A stretch of 46,687 nt of DNA from DATGUN01 sp035301285. Its GTDB lineage: Bacteria > Bacillota > Bacilli > Bacillales > Amphibacillaceae. The position numbers and the translations under genes are program-made. The stretch lies in NCBI GenBank assembly GCA_035301285.1, contig DATGUN010000065.1, forward strand, positions 1-46,687, in the 5' to 3' direction. The notes under the pieces are model-generated. The model was not told the origin of the DNA. It saw only the letters and a list, made by a program, of their open reading frames with translations, and searched no databases. This document shows positions 7,377 to 15,440 of the stretch, one piece after another. Position 1 is the first letter of the stretch; every line of letters starts with the position of its first letter.

Positions 7377-9946
7377 AAATCATGAACAGATTGACAATGC
7401 GACTGCTTTGGGAAAACAAACGTCGGACACTGGTGACGTTGCTCGGTGTCATCATTTCCGTCGCCATGCTGACTGCTGTTGCAACAATCAGTGTCTCATT
7501 CATGGATTTGCTTAAGCGTCAGACGATAGCCGATGAAGGGGAATGGCACGTCACATATGAAGGTGTCGATGCGGATCAGTTGGAGGCAATCAAATCGGAT
7601 GAGAATACGAAGAAGACGGTTCTCTCGAATGATTTGGGGTATGTAGAGTTTGATGCCGACGATAAGTATACGCCTTATTTGTTTGTTAAAGAGTATAGTG
7701 ATTCCGGGCTGACACAATTTCCCATTACGGTTACGGAGGGTCGATTGCCGGAAGCGGAGGATGAAATCATTGTTTCTGAACCGGTTTTGGACAACGGAGA
7801 TGATAGCTATGAAATCGGGGACACGATTACATTGGATATCGGTGAACGCATGAGTGACGATCCGGATATAGCAGGTCCAATGAACCAAACATATTCTCTC
7901 CAGGTTGATGCCGCCGGTGATGTGCAAGAACATATATCAGGTACAACCGAACAATCATTTGAAATTGTTGGTTCCATTCAAAAACCTGCATGGGAACCGG
8001 TGGACGCACCAGGTTATACTGTTATTGCTTACCTGGATGAAGATGGACTTGGAGCGGATGATACGGTCAATGCATCGGTCGTTTTAAAAAAACTGAATAA
8101 AAATACCATAACAGAAATCGAACAATTTGCATCTGAACATCACATCGATTCGTTCGAGCTCAATAAGAATTTACTCCGTTATGAAGGGGTTATTTCAAAT
8201 GACGGGATGCGGATTATGTTATATTCCCTGTCGGCGATCATCATGGCTATTATTATCGTTGGAGCAGTGGCATTGATTTACAATGCATTTGCGATATCCG
8301 TCGCCGAGCGTTCCAAACAGTTGGGGATGCTTGCAAGTGTCGGTGCGACTAAACAGCAAAAAAGAAATTCCGTCTTTTTTGAAGGTATGTTGATTGCAGC
8401 CGCAGGCATTCCTATCGGTATTATAGCAGGTCTTGGTGGGATGGCCGTCACATTCATGTATATGAACTCATTTCTCGATGATGCACTTGGTCTGACAGAA
8501 GAATTACAGCTTGTTGTCACTCCGGTGCAAATAGTTGTCGCCGTTTTTGTGTCACTCTTGACCATTTTCATTTCCACATTTATACCAGCCAAACGGGCAT
8601 CACGTGTGTCTGCTATCGATGCTATCCGGCAAACGCAAGATGTAAAGTTGGAGGAGAAAAAGATAAAGACAAACAAACTGGTGCGGAAACTATTTGGGTT
8701 TGAAGCGACAATCGGTCTGAAAAACTTAAAGCGAAATAAGCGTAGTTACCAAGCTGCCATCATCTCCATTGTCATCAGCATCATTTTGTTTTTATCAGTG
8801 TCTTATTTTACAAGTGATCTCAGGGCGACTACGGATATGACAAAAAACCTGCATAACGATGATATGGCGATTATGCTTGGTTATGACGATGATGATGTTT
8901 TTGTCAAGGCTGTGCAAGACATGGATGAGGTGACAGATACGAATGTCATGCAAAAAGTGAACGATGATGTCATGGCAATGATTGAGGAAGAAAACATGGA
9001 TGAATACTTTCGTGAAAATTGTGTTCCGGATAAGAATGATAATTGTCCGTACGTTGTAAATTTGTATGCACTCGATGATGATGAATTTAAAGCATTTGTA
9101 GATGAATCTGACATTACTGTTGACGATGTTTCCGGAGCCGTTGTCATTGATTCGTATACATATGTCGATGAAGAAACAGGCAAGCGAGGAGAAACATCAA
9201 GTCTAAACGCTGATCTAGGGGATCATATTCGTTTAGCTGCTTACAATTGGGAGGAACATGAGACGACAGACATTGATGATATAACGCTTATAGGTTTAAC
9301 CGATGACATGCCTTTAGGTGTAGAGACTCCCAATATGGGTCAATTAAGCATGATTGTTTCGGAAAATACATTCCAGGAATTTGCGGGTGGGGCCTTGATG
9401 GACTTTCAACATGATAAATACTTACATGTAAAAAGTGATGACCCTATCAAGACACAGGAAAACATCGAAAATATCGAAAACGAAAAACATAGCATCCAAA
9501 ACTACTATCAATATATGCAAGATGATAAGCAAATGATTTTACTGCTTTCTGTATTCACGTATGGGTTCATTGCGCTGATTACCACGATTTCCATCGCCAA
9601 CATCCTTAACACATTATCGACAAGCATTTCACTCCGGACACGGGAATTTGCTATGTTGAAATCAGTTGGAATGACACCGAAGGGCTTCCGGAAAATGATC
9701 CGCTATGAAAGCATATTCTACGGCTTGAAGTCATTGCTATACGGACTCCCGATCAGTATAGGCATCATGTACCTTATGTATAAGGCCTTTTCTGAGGGAT
9801 ATGATTATTCATTCACCCTTCCATGGATAAGTATTTTGATAGCTATATTCGCTGTTTTTCTGATTGTTGGCACCACCATGGTGTATGCCAGTTCTAAAGT
9901 TAAGAAGAAAAATATCATCGATGCGTTGAAACAAGAAAATATATAA
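7373..9946 (+). CDS. FtsX-family ABC permease with two large extracellular domains
   Basis: 857 residues. Eight membrane segments in a duplicated 4+4 arrangement: about 18-42, then an acidic extracellular domain (about 45-280), then 281-306, 334-359 and 380-403; the second half starts at about 448-470, has another acidic extracellular domain (about 470-720), then 724-746, 775-795 and 812-834. Each half carries an FtsX-like helix bundle (SKQLGMLASVGATKQQ and TREFAMLKSVGMTPKG). This differs from the BceB layout, which has 10 segments and one large loop. The partner of the preceding ATPase. Loops are extremely Asp/Glu-rich, consistent with a halophile. Ligand unknown. Confidence 0.9.
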   Translation: MKIMNRLTMRLLWENKRRTLVTLLGVIISVAMLTAVATISVSFMDLLKRQTIADEGEWHVTYEGVDADQLEAIKSDENTKKTVLSNDLGYVEFDADDKYTPYLFVKEYSDSGLTQFPITVTEGRLPEAEDEIIVSEPVLDNGDDSYEIGDTITLDIGERMSDDPDIAGPMNQTYSLQVDAAGDVQEHISGTTEQSFEIVGSIQKPAWEPVDAPGYTVIAYLDEDGLGADDTVNASVVLKKLNKNTITEIEQFASEHHIDSFELNKNLLRYEGVISNDGMRIMLYSLSAIIMAIIIVGAVALIYNAFAISVAERSKQLGMLASVGATKQQKRNSVFFEGMLIAAAGIPIGIIAGLGGMAVTFMYMNSFLDDALGLTEELQLVVTPVQIVVAVFVSLLTIFISTFIPAKRASRVSAIDAIRQTQDVKLEEKKIKTNKLVRKLFGFEATIGLKNLKRNKRSYQAAIISIVISIILFLSVSYFTSDLRATTDMTKNLHNDDMAIMLGYDDDDVFVKAVQDMDEVTDTNVMQKVNDDVMAMIEEENMDEYFRENCVPDKNDNCPYVVNLYALDDDEFKAFVDESDITVDDVSGAVVIDSYTYVDEETGKRGETSSLNADLGDHIRLAAYNWEEHETTDIDDITLIGLTDDMPLGVETPNMGQLSMIVSENTFQEFAGGALMDFQHDKYLHVKSDDPIKTQENIENIENEKHSIQNYYQYMQDDKQMILLLSVFTYGFIALITTISIANILNTLSTSISLRTREFAMLKSVGMTPKGFRKMIRYESIFYGLKSLLYGLPISIGIMYLMYKAFSEGYDYSFTLPWISILIAIFAVFLIVGTTMVYASSKVKKKNIIDALKQENI

Positions 9947-10076
9947 GTATTTGAACTGAAAAGGGTATTGGGTATTGACATAATTTTGAACGAGTCATCT
10001 TTAGTATCAAGTCTTAAACACACAACAAGAAGCGCCCGCGGTGTTGCGAGGCACTTATCATCCACCTCCGAGTTGA

Positions 10077-10336
10077 TTATTTAAGTATAAAACAGATTTG
10101 TATCAAATTAAGAGCGCTTCGAAAGGGTTATTTAAGTATAAAACAGATTTGTATCAAATTAAGGGTGCTTCGAGAGGATTATTTAAGTATAAAATGAATT
10201 TGTATCAAATTAAGAGCGCTTTGAAAGGGTTATTTAAGTATAAAACGAATTTGTATCAAATTAAGAGCGCTCTGAAAGGATTATTTAAGTATAAACAGAT
10301 TTGTATCAAATTAGGAGTCTCCAAGCGGATTATTTT
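10077..10336. repeat. 51-bp tandem repeat array, five copies plus a degenerate sixth
   Basis: Units start with TTATTTAAG at 10077, 10128, 10179, 10230 and 10281, exactly 51 bp apart; a degenerate start follows at 10330. Each unit contains TTTG-TAT-CAAA (extended to AATTTG-TAT-CAAATT in some copies) and an AGCGCT core (perfect AGAGCGCTCT in copy 4). Because 51 is a multiple of three, the array is open in frame as a 17-residue repeat (LYQIKSALKGLFKYKTN), but no ribosome-binding site precedes its ATG at 10098. I regard it as a non-coding minisatellite between the permease gene and a terminator. Confidence 0.85.
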
Positions 10337-10371
10337 AAAAGCATCGCACATTTATATGCGATGCTTTTTTT
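10337..10371 (+). terminator. Rho-independent terminator after the repeat array
   Basis: AAAAGCATCGCA and TGCGATGCTTTTTTT form an 8-12 bp stem with an 8-nt loop and a seven-T tail. If the ABC operon reads through the array, the repeats are part of its 3' untranslated region. Confidence 0.85.
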
Positions 10372-10439
10372 GGGACAAGTTCAATAAGATGCTGTATACG
10401 TCTTACGGAGTCATTAAAAAAAGAATTTCTCATTTCATC

Positions 10440-10472
10440 TTGACTTTTAAAATATAGACACATATACTGTGT
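10440..10472 (+). promoter_or_regulatory. Promoter and operator of the YtrA-type operon
   Basis: TTGACT (10440-10445), a 17-bp spacer and TATACT (10463-10468) form a strong sigma-A promoter. ACACA-TATAC-TGTGT (10458-10472) is a perfect inverted repeat laid over the -10, the natural site for a GntR/YtrA-family repressor encoded in the same operon. A run of three TGAACACC units, 9 bp apart, lies at about 10481-10505 in the leader. Confidence 0.65.
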
Positions 10473-10522
10473 ATAAAGATATGAACACCTGAACACCTGA
10501 ACACCGAAAGGGGAAATGGTTC

Positions 10523-10792
10523 ATGTCAGCCTCAATGATAAGAAAGCTGCTATCGACCGTACTATTCCCAATGATGTTCATGGCAATCGGATTCGTCATT
10601 TTATGGGTGTTCGACAAGATGGATCTGGGTTTGAACATTGAAAAGAGTGAATTCATGGAAAAAATCATTGATTTGAATTGGTTTCACTTTTTTTCACGGC
10701 TTGAATTGAATGGTATTTTCATATTGGTTGTCATCATCGATATATTGATGATTGTCTTTCGGTTGGCAAGACTTTGGTCGCCAAAAAAGTGA
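10523..10792 (+). CDS. Small membrane protein of the YtrA-type operon
   Basis: 89 residues, two membrane helices (about 10-32 and 60-82) separated by a short amphipathic loop. AAGGGG lies upstream of the ATG at a normal distance. First gene of the operon behind the inverted-repeat promoter. I do not recognise the family; position suggests an accessory subunit of the ABC transporter or an envelope-stress microprotein. Confidence 0.6.
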   Translation: MSASMIRKLLSTVLFPMMFMAIGFVILWVFDKMDLGLNIEKSEFMEKIIDLNWFHFFSRLELNGIFILVVIIDILMIVFRLARLWSPKK

Positions 10793-10843
10793 TGGAATCT
10801 ATCGATCTTTTTGATGAAATATTTGTATAAGGGGGCGAAAGGA

Positions 10844-11593
10844 ATGGGAGATTGGAAAGAAGCTTGGCAACTGACCAAGATTGAATTGAAAACTTATCTG
10901 TGGTGGAATCTTTTAGGTGCGATTATTTTTATAGTGGCGGCTGCTTTATTAGGCATCGGTTTTCCATATTATATGGATAATAATCCATTGCTTGAGGAAA
11001 ACAATCCGGGTTTGTATGATATTGGATTTATCGCCATGTTTTGGGTGGTGCCTTACTGGATACGGCCGAAAGAATTCCGTTATCAGGCAGTCAGTAGTGA
11101 TTTTTGGGTAACACCTTATTTTATCAAGTTGATGCAGTTACCGATACCGGATAGCGTTATCATTAAACACCGATTTCTGTCACAGATGTTTGTCGCTGTT
11201 CCGTATTATGTCTTATTTCTGATATTATTTTATGTGTTTTCTGGATTAACTGGGACGTTTATGTCGCCCGTAACATTTGTTGTTTTTGCCGTCATTTGGA
11301 TTTCATTTTCGATTTATGCGGGTCATCTTTACACGGCCAGTGATGCAGGTGATCGGATAAGTCCGTTCAAAATGGTGTTGCTTTTCATCGTTATGGGAGG
11401 CGTCGGCTTGCTGGTCTATCTCTGGTTTTCATTTTATTCACCATACAGTGCAGTGGAGTGGACAGTTTTGTTTGCAACGGAATGGCCGATACTTTCATCC
11501 GTCATATCCATTGTACTGGCGTTCTTGGGGTTGCGCTACTGGATGTATCACATGAAAAAAACGATGAATAAGCTGGACTATTTATATGGCTGA
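10844..11593 (+). CDS. ABC-2-like membrane protein of the YtrA-type operon
   Basis: 249 residues, six membrane segments, no recognised catalytic motif. I start at the ATG at 10844 (MGDWKEAW), which has AGGGGG 8 bp upstream; the longer TTG start at 10811 lacks a ribosome-binding site. It lies before the GntR regulator and its cognate ATPase, so it is the best candidate for the permease (YtrC/YtrD-like role) of the ATPase at 12012. Family assignment is by context and topology only. Confidence 0.7.
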   Translation: MGDWKEAWQLTKIELKTYLWWNLLGAIIFIVAAALLGIGFPYYMDNNPLLEENNPGLYDIGFIAMFWVVPYWIRPKEFRYQAVSSDFWVTPYFIKLMQLPIPDSVIIKHRFLSQMFVAVPYYVLFLILFYVFSGLTGTFMSPVTFVVFAVIWISFSIYAGHLYTASDAGDRISPFKMVLLFIVMGGVGLLVYLWFSFYSPYSAVEWTVLFATEWPILSSVISIVLAFLGLRYWMYHMKKTMNKLDYLYG

Positions 11594-11617
11594 GCCACAA
11601 GGAAGGAGATTGTTCAC

Positions 11618-12058
11618 ATGAGACTTCCCATAGAGCTGTCGGATAATTCCAGGGAGCCGATCTATCATCAAATCGAGAATCAGCTTAAGGCGATGATTGC
11701 AGGTGGACATTTATCGAGTGGAACACCGCTTCCTTCGATACGGGTGCTTTCCAAGGAATTGGAAATCAGTGTGATAACAACGCGGCGGGCTTACCAAAAT
11801 CTGGAGCAAGAAGGCTATATCAAAACGTCGCAGGGGAAGGGAACGTTTGTGGCGGAGGTGGATGCAGCACTGAAGCAAGAAGTACGACGCTCCACCGTAG
11901 AAAAAACGATGGATGATGCGATTGAAACAGCTCTCCGACACGATTATACATTAGACGAAACGAAAGAATTCTTTCTGAAACGCTTGAAACGGAAGAGGGG
12001 GGGAATGACAGGTGAATGCATGGGGAACGATGACTTATTTACAAAAAACAGTCGATGA
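11618..12058 (+). CDS. GntR-family transcriptional regulator, YtrA subfamily
   Basis: 146 residues. An N-terminal winged helix (residues 10-78: PIYHQIENQLKAMI, then the recognition region LEISVITTRRAYQNLEQEGY and the wing GKGTFV) is followed by a short helical tail, which is the YtrA layout without a large effector domain. YtrA-type regulators repress ABC operons induced by cell-wall-active peptides and usually control themselves. The GGAGG site is clear. The last 47 bp overlap the next gene, and a seven-G run (11997-12003) lies at the junction. Confidence 0.92.
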   Translation: MRLPIELSDNSREPIYHQIENQLKAMIAGGHLSSGTPLPSIRVLSKELEISVITTRRAYQNLEQEGYIKTSQGKGTFVAEVDAALKQEVRRSTVEKTMDDAIETALRHDYTLDETKEFFLKRLKRKRGGMTGECMGNDDLFTKNSR

Positions 12059-12887
12059 CTTTCAGCTCGGGCCACTTGATTTATCTTTTGAGACAGGAAC
12101 CATAACGGCATTGATTGGCAATAATGGCTCGGGTAAAAGTACATTATTGAAACTGATGATGAATTTAGTGAAACCGGATCAAGGGAATGTCCATCTATTC
12201 GGCGAGTCTGTGGAAAGTCCAGAGAAAAATTGGAAACCGCATGTCGCTTATTTACCACAAAGTCCCGTTGGCGCCAATATGTTTACTGGTGAGGCGCTCC
12301 GAAATTTAACTGCGGGTTTCTGTTCTGATTGGGATGAGACACTTTTCAAGTATATGGTGAAAGCATTCAATATCCCTTTGAATAAAAAGTACTCAAAACT
12401 TTCTCCTGGTGTGCAGCAAAAGCTGAATTTAGCGTTGACGGTACCGCGGAATGCATCTGTGATGATTTTGGATGAACCGACATCTTATTTGGATATTCCA
12501 TCGACAAAAATGCTTGGGGATATTTTGACGGATTGGATGGATCAAGGTGAACGGTCTATTTTACTGACGAGTCACCAGGTGGAAGATGTCCGAAAGTTAT
12601 CAGATTATATTGCTATATTACATGATGGCGAATTATTGGGGTCATTTGAAAAAGGTGCGTTACAGGAGCGATTCAGACGTTACTGGATAACAACTGAGCT
12701 GCCAGATGAAAAAGTCCCTGGTGAAGTATCACGTGAAGAGGGGCGGTTGGTGACAGATGATGCGGCACGGACAGAAGCATTTTTTGAAGATGCGGGCGTC
12801 GCATTCTTCGATCAGAAAGCACTTGATTTGGAAGATATCATCACATTATTGATGACAGAACATAAAAATTGGGATGAGAGGAAGTGA
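12012..12887 (+). CDS. ABC transporter ATP-binding protein (YtrB-like)
   Basis: 291 residues. Walker A LIGNNGSGKST, a degenerate signature LSPGVQQK in place of LSGGQ, Walker B VMILDEPTSYLD and H-loop LTSHQ. This is the YtrB-like class that pairs with YtrA regulators. GTG start at 12012 with a G-rich Shine-Dalgarno about 8 bp upstream; an ATG at 12030 is a possible alternative. It overlaps the regulator gene, so translation is coupled. Its permease is probably the protein at 10844. The C-terminal about 80 residues are a variable accessory domain. Confidence 0.88.
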   Translation: MNAWGTMTYLQKTVDDFQLGPLDLSFETGTITALIGNNGSGKSTLLKLMMNLVKPDQGNVHLFGESVESPEKNWKPHVAYLPQSPVGANMFTGEALRNLTAGFCSDWDETLFKYMVKAFNIPLNKKYSKLSPGVQQKLNLALTVPRNASVMILDEPTSYLDIPSTKMLGDILTDWMDQGERSILLTSHQVEDVRKLSDYIAILHDGELLGSFEKGALQERFRRYWITTELPDEKVPGEVSREEGRLVTDDAARTEAFFEDAGVAFFDQKALDLEDIITLLMTEHKNWDERK

Positions 12888-12893
12888 AAGGTT

Positions 12894-13820
12894 ATGGAAA
12901 CGATGCTTGAAGTGATCGGTTTGAAAAAGTCATTCAAAGATAAGCGTGTTTTGCGCGATGTTTCTTTTAACGTGAACAAAGGGGAAATCATGGCGATTCT
13001 CGGGCCGAACGGGGCAGGGAAATCAACAACCATCCGCAACATTATGGGAATCATGTATCCCGATGAGGGGAGTATTTCCTTTCAAGGGCATGCGGATATT
13101 CCCAGGCATAAGATCGGTTATTTGCCTGAAGAACGCGGATTGTATAAAAATGTGAAGGTTATGGATATCTTGCTTTATCTAGCAGATTTAAAGGATTATC
13201 CGATGGCTGAAGCGAAGAAACGTGCATTGGCTTATTTGAAGAAATTCGATCTGGAAGGGATGGAGAATGTCAATGTGGAGGAATTGTCCAAAGGGATGAA
13301 TCAAAAGGTGCAATTTATTTCATCGGTCATCCATGAACCAGAATTGTTGATTCTTGATGAACCATTCTCAGGGTTGGATCCGGTAAGCCAAGATGTTTTC
13401 AAGCATGAAATCAAGGAGCTTGCCGACAATGGAACCGCTATATTGCTGTCGTCGCATCAGATGAATCTGGTTGAAGAAATGTGTGATCGGGTATTCTTGA
13501 TGCAACGTGGACAAAAAGTGATCGACGGTCCATTGGAAGATGTAAAAGAGAAATATGCCAACTTCAAATGTACAATTTTAGGGCAAAATAAGCTGTCGGA
13601 ATTAAAACACCTTACTGGTGTCACACGTTCGGAACAAACAGCCGATCGAATCATCTTGCATTTGGAGAATGATATCGACCCTGTCGCATGGTTGAAAACC
13701 TTGCCGGATAATCTGTCGCTACAGGAGTTATCGATTGACCGGATTTCGTTGCATGAAATTTTCATCGATATTGCCATGGATAAAAACTTATTGGAGGAAG
13801 AAGGTGATATGAGTGCGTAA
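12894..13820 (+). CDS. yhaQ: ABC transporter ATP-binding protein (YhaQ/NatA-like)
   Basis: 308 residues. Walker A LGPNGAGKST, signature LSKGMNQKV, Walker B LLILDEPFSGLDP, H-loop LSSHQ, then about 90 residues of C-terminal regulatory domain. Size and motifs match B. subtilis YhaQ, the ATPase of the NatAB-like exporter YhaQP. It begins 6 bp after the YtrB-like gene and overlaps the permease gene by 8 bp, so the two ABC systems are transcribed together. NatAB-type exporters are associated with Na+ or drug efflux; the substrate here is inferred only. Confidence 0.88.
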   Translation: METMLEVIGLKKSFKDKRVLRDVSFNVNKGEIMAILGPNGAGKSTTIRNIMGIMYPDEGSISFQGHADIPRHKIGYLPEERGLYKNVKVMDILLYLADLKDYPMAEAKKRALAYLKKFDLEGMENVNVEELSKGMNQKVQFISSVIHEPELLILDEPFSGLDPVSQDVFKHEIKELADNGTAILLSSHQMNLVEEMCDRVFLMQRGQKVIDGPLEDVKEKYANFKCTILGQNKLSELKHLTGVTRSEQTADRIILHLENDIDPVAWLKTLPDNLSLQELSIDRISLHEIFIDIAMDKNLLEEEGDMSA

Positions 13821-15069
13821 TCCATTGAAGGTAGCTAAATGGGAAATCAAACGAAACTTGAAGAATAAATCTTTTTTGATTGGGTTGTTCCTGACACCGG
13901 TGTTGATGATCGGTTTTGGGTTGATTACATCGCTGATCGGGGATTCCGATGATGAAGATGAGGAAACAATTAATGTCTATGTACATGATGATGTCGGTGT
14001 ATATGATGCGATCCGTGAGACAGCCGATGAACGGAATTTCGATTGGCATCTGGAACAAACCGATGTCGCGGAGGCAGACGTTGAACAGGAACTTGACGAT
14101 ACGGAACATACAGCCTATCTGTTTGTCGATGAAGCTGCCCTTGATGAAGGGACTATTCCTGTCTATACAAGTGAGGACATGCCGGCGTCTTTCCTAAGCG
14201 AGGCACAGGTGATGGAAGGGCCTGTCAAAGCGTTGCAACTGAATGAACTCGGTTTTTCAGATGAAGAGCTGGCAGTGGTGTCGACACCGATTGAGTTTGC
14301 CGATAAGGAATCCACAGACGATGGCGGTGATGTCAATGATGAAGAAACGATAGCCGATGCGATGGGGATGGATGAGGAAGAGATTAAGAAAAGGGTCGTA
14401 TCGGGTGGATTTGCAGTTATTATTCTGCTATCGATTATTTTTTCCGGCATGTATATTTTCCAAAGTGCATCACAAGAGAAAAAAGACAAGATTGCGGAAA
14501 TTATCCTATCGTCTGTCACCCCAGGTGAACTGATGCAAGGGAAAATTCTCGGTTATTTCGTGTTGGGTATGATACAGGCGTTTGTGTTGCTGATATTTGC
14601 GGTGCCGTTTGCGATGTGGTTGATGGACTTGAACGTATTCCAATACCTGTTTGTACCGGAAACAGCTTTGCTTGTTGCACTCGCTATTATGGGATACCTC
14701 CTTTTTGCAGCTATTTTTGTCGGCATCGGAGCAACGATGGCAGATGTATCCTCGGCCGGTCAGTTCCAGGGAATGGTACTCATGCTTCCGTTTTTACCGT
14801 TTATTTTTATCGGTCCGGTAGTGAGCGATCCGAGTGGGATCGTTGCTCAAGTTGGGACATATATCCCGTTTACATCACCCGGTATTTTGATATTACGTCT
14901 GTCGATGCTGCAGGAATGGCCATGGATGGAAATCATGATTGCACTTGCTATATTGATAGTCAGTATATGGGTATTCATGAAGCTTGCGGGAAAGATATTC
15001 AAAGTGGGTATATTAATGTATGGAAAAAATGCAACCCCAAGAGAAATCTTGAAATGGATCAGAGCGTAG
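13813..15069 (+). CDS. yhaP: ABC-2 family permease (YhaP/NatB-like)
   Basis: 418 residues, matching YhaP in length. The N-terminal membrane helix (about 18-40) is followed by a very acidic extracellular domain (43-195, including DDEDEE) and then five or six membrane helices from about 196 to the end (ABC2_membrane_3 layout). GTG start with a GGAGG site at about 13793; the start lies inside the end of the ATPase gene. Partner of the preceding YhaQ-like ATPase. Probably exports ions or hydrophobic compounds. Confidence 0.88.
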   Translation: MRNPLKVAKWEIKRNLKNKSFLIGLFLTPVLMIGFGLITSLIGDSDDEDEETINVYVHDDVGVYDAIRETADERNFDWHLEQTDVAEADVEQELDDTEHTAYLFVDEAALDEGTIPVYTSEDMPASFLSEAQVMEGPVKALQLNELGFSDEELAVVSTPIEFADKESTDDGGDVNDEETIADAMGMDEEEIKKRVVSGGFAVIILLSIIFSGMYIFQSASQEKKDKIAEIILSSVTPGELMQGKILGYFVLGMIQAFVLLIFAVPFAMWLMDLNVFQYLFVPETALLVALAIMGYLLFAAIFVGIGATMADVSSAGQFQGMVLMLPFLPFIFIGPVVSDPSGIVAQVGTYIPFTSPGILILRLSMLQEWPWMEIMIALAILIVSIWVFMKLAGKIFKVGILMYGKNATPREILKWIRA

Positions 15070-15094
15070 TAAATGAATAGATTCATAGATGACC

Positions 15095-15128
15095 AAAGGA
15101 CCGAGGAGCTTGTCTTCCGGTCTTTTTT
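15095..15128 (+). terminator. Terminator of the YtrA/Yha operon
   Basis: AAAGGACCG and CCGGTCTTTTTT form an imperfect stem ending in a six-T run, 25 bp after the permease stop. Confidence 0.7.
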
Positions 15129-15440
15129 GGTTGCTGAAAGACGGTCGGAGTCATTATCGTGGAAACAGCTGATTCTGGCGTCTACTTCAACATCGGGATG
15201 ATTCCGACATATGATTGAACGAAAAATCTGATGCCGGGAAGGTATGTCGTTCTTTATTATATATGAAATACATTTCACCATTTTTCATGATAAATTTTTC
15301 CGTTTTATTACTTTTCCCATAAATAACAGGGGGCCATTATTTATTTCGGCTCCCCTGTCGTTTGTTTCGAACATGATTTTCCCAAAGCGTCGTATGACTG
15401 CTTTTAATCATCTGAGTCTAAGTAATTGATGCTTGGCGTT
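15129..15440. other. Gene-free spacer with hairpin at 15326-15358
   Basis: No convincing gene. ACAGGGGGCC (15326) and GGCTCCCCTGT (ending 15358) form a stem that probably ends transcription of the sulfurylase-like gene on the minus strand. The rest is AT-rich with nothing recognised. Confidence 0.5.

Noticed and set aside
10077..10336. Could the repeat array be a CRISPR array?
   Set aside because: Units are contiguous 51-bp copies that vary throughout, with no unique spacers, no constant repeat of 24-37 bp and no cas genes nearby.
10098..10457. 119-residue open frame made of 17-residue repeats
   Set aside because: No ribosome-binding site; the frame exists because the 51-bp DNA repeat is a multiple of three, and it runs through a rho-independent terminator into unrelated sequence.
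11995..12014. Programmed frameshift at the G7 run between GntR and ATPase genes
   Set aside because: The run also forms the Shine-Dalgarno for the GTG at 12012; ordinary overlapping initiation explains it better than a fusion.
15326..15358. Hairpin as part of an attachment site or mobile element end
   Set aside because: No duplicate copy, integrase or target duplication is seen nearby; a terminator explains it.
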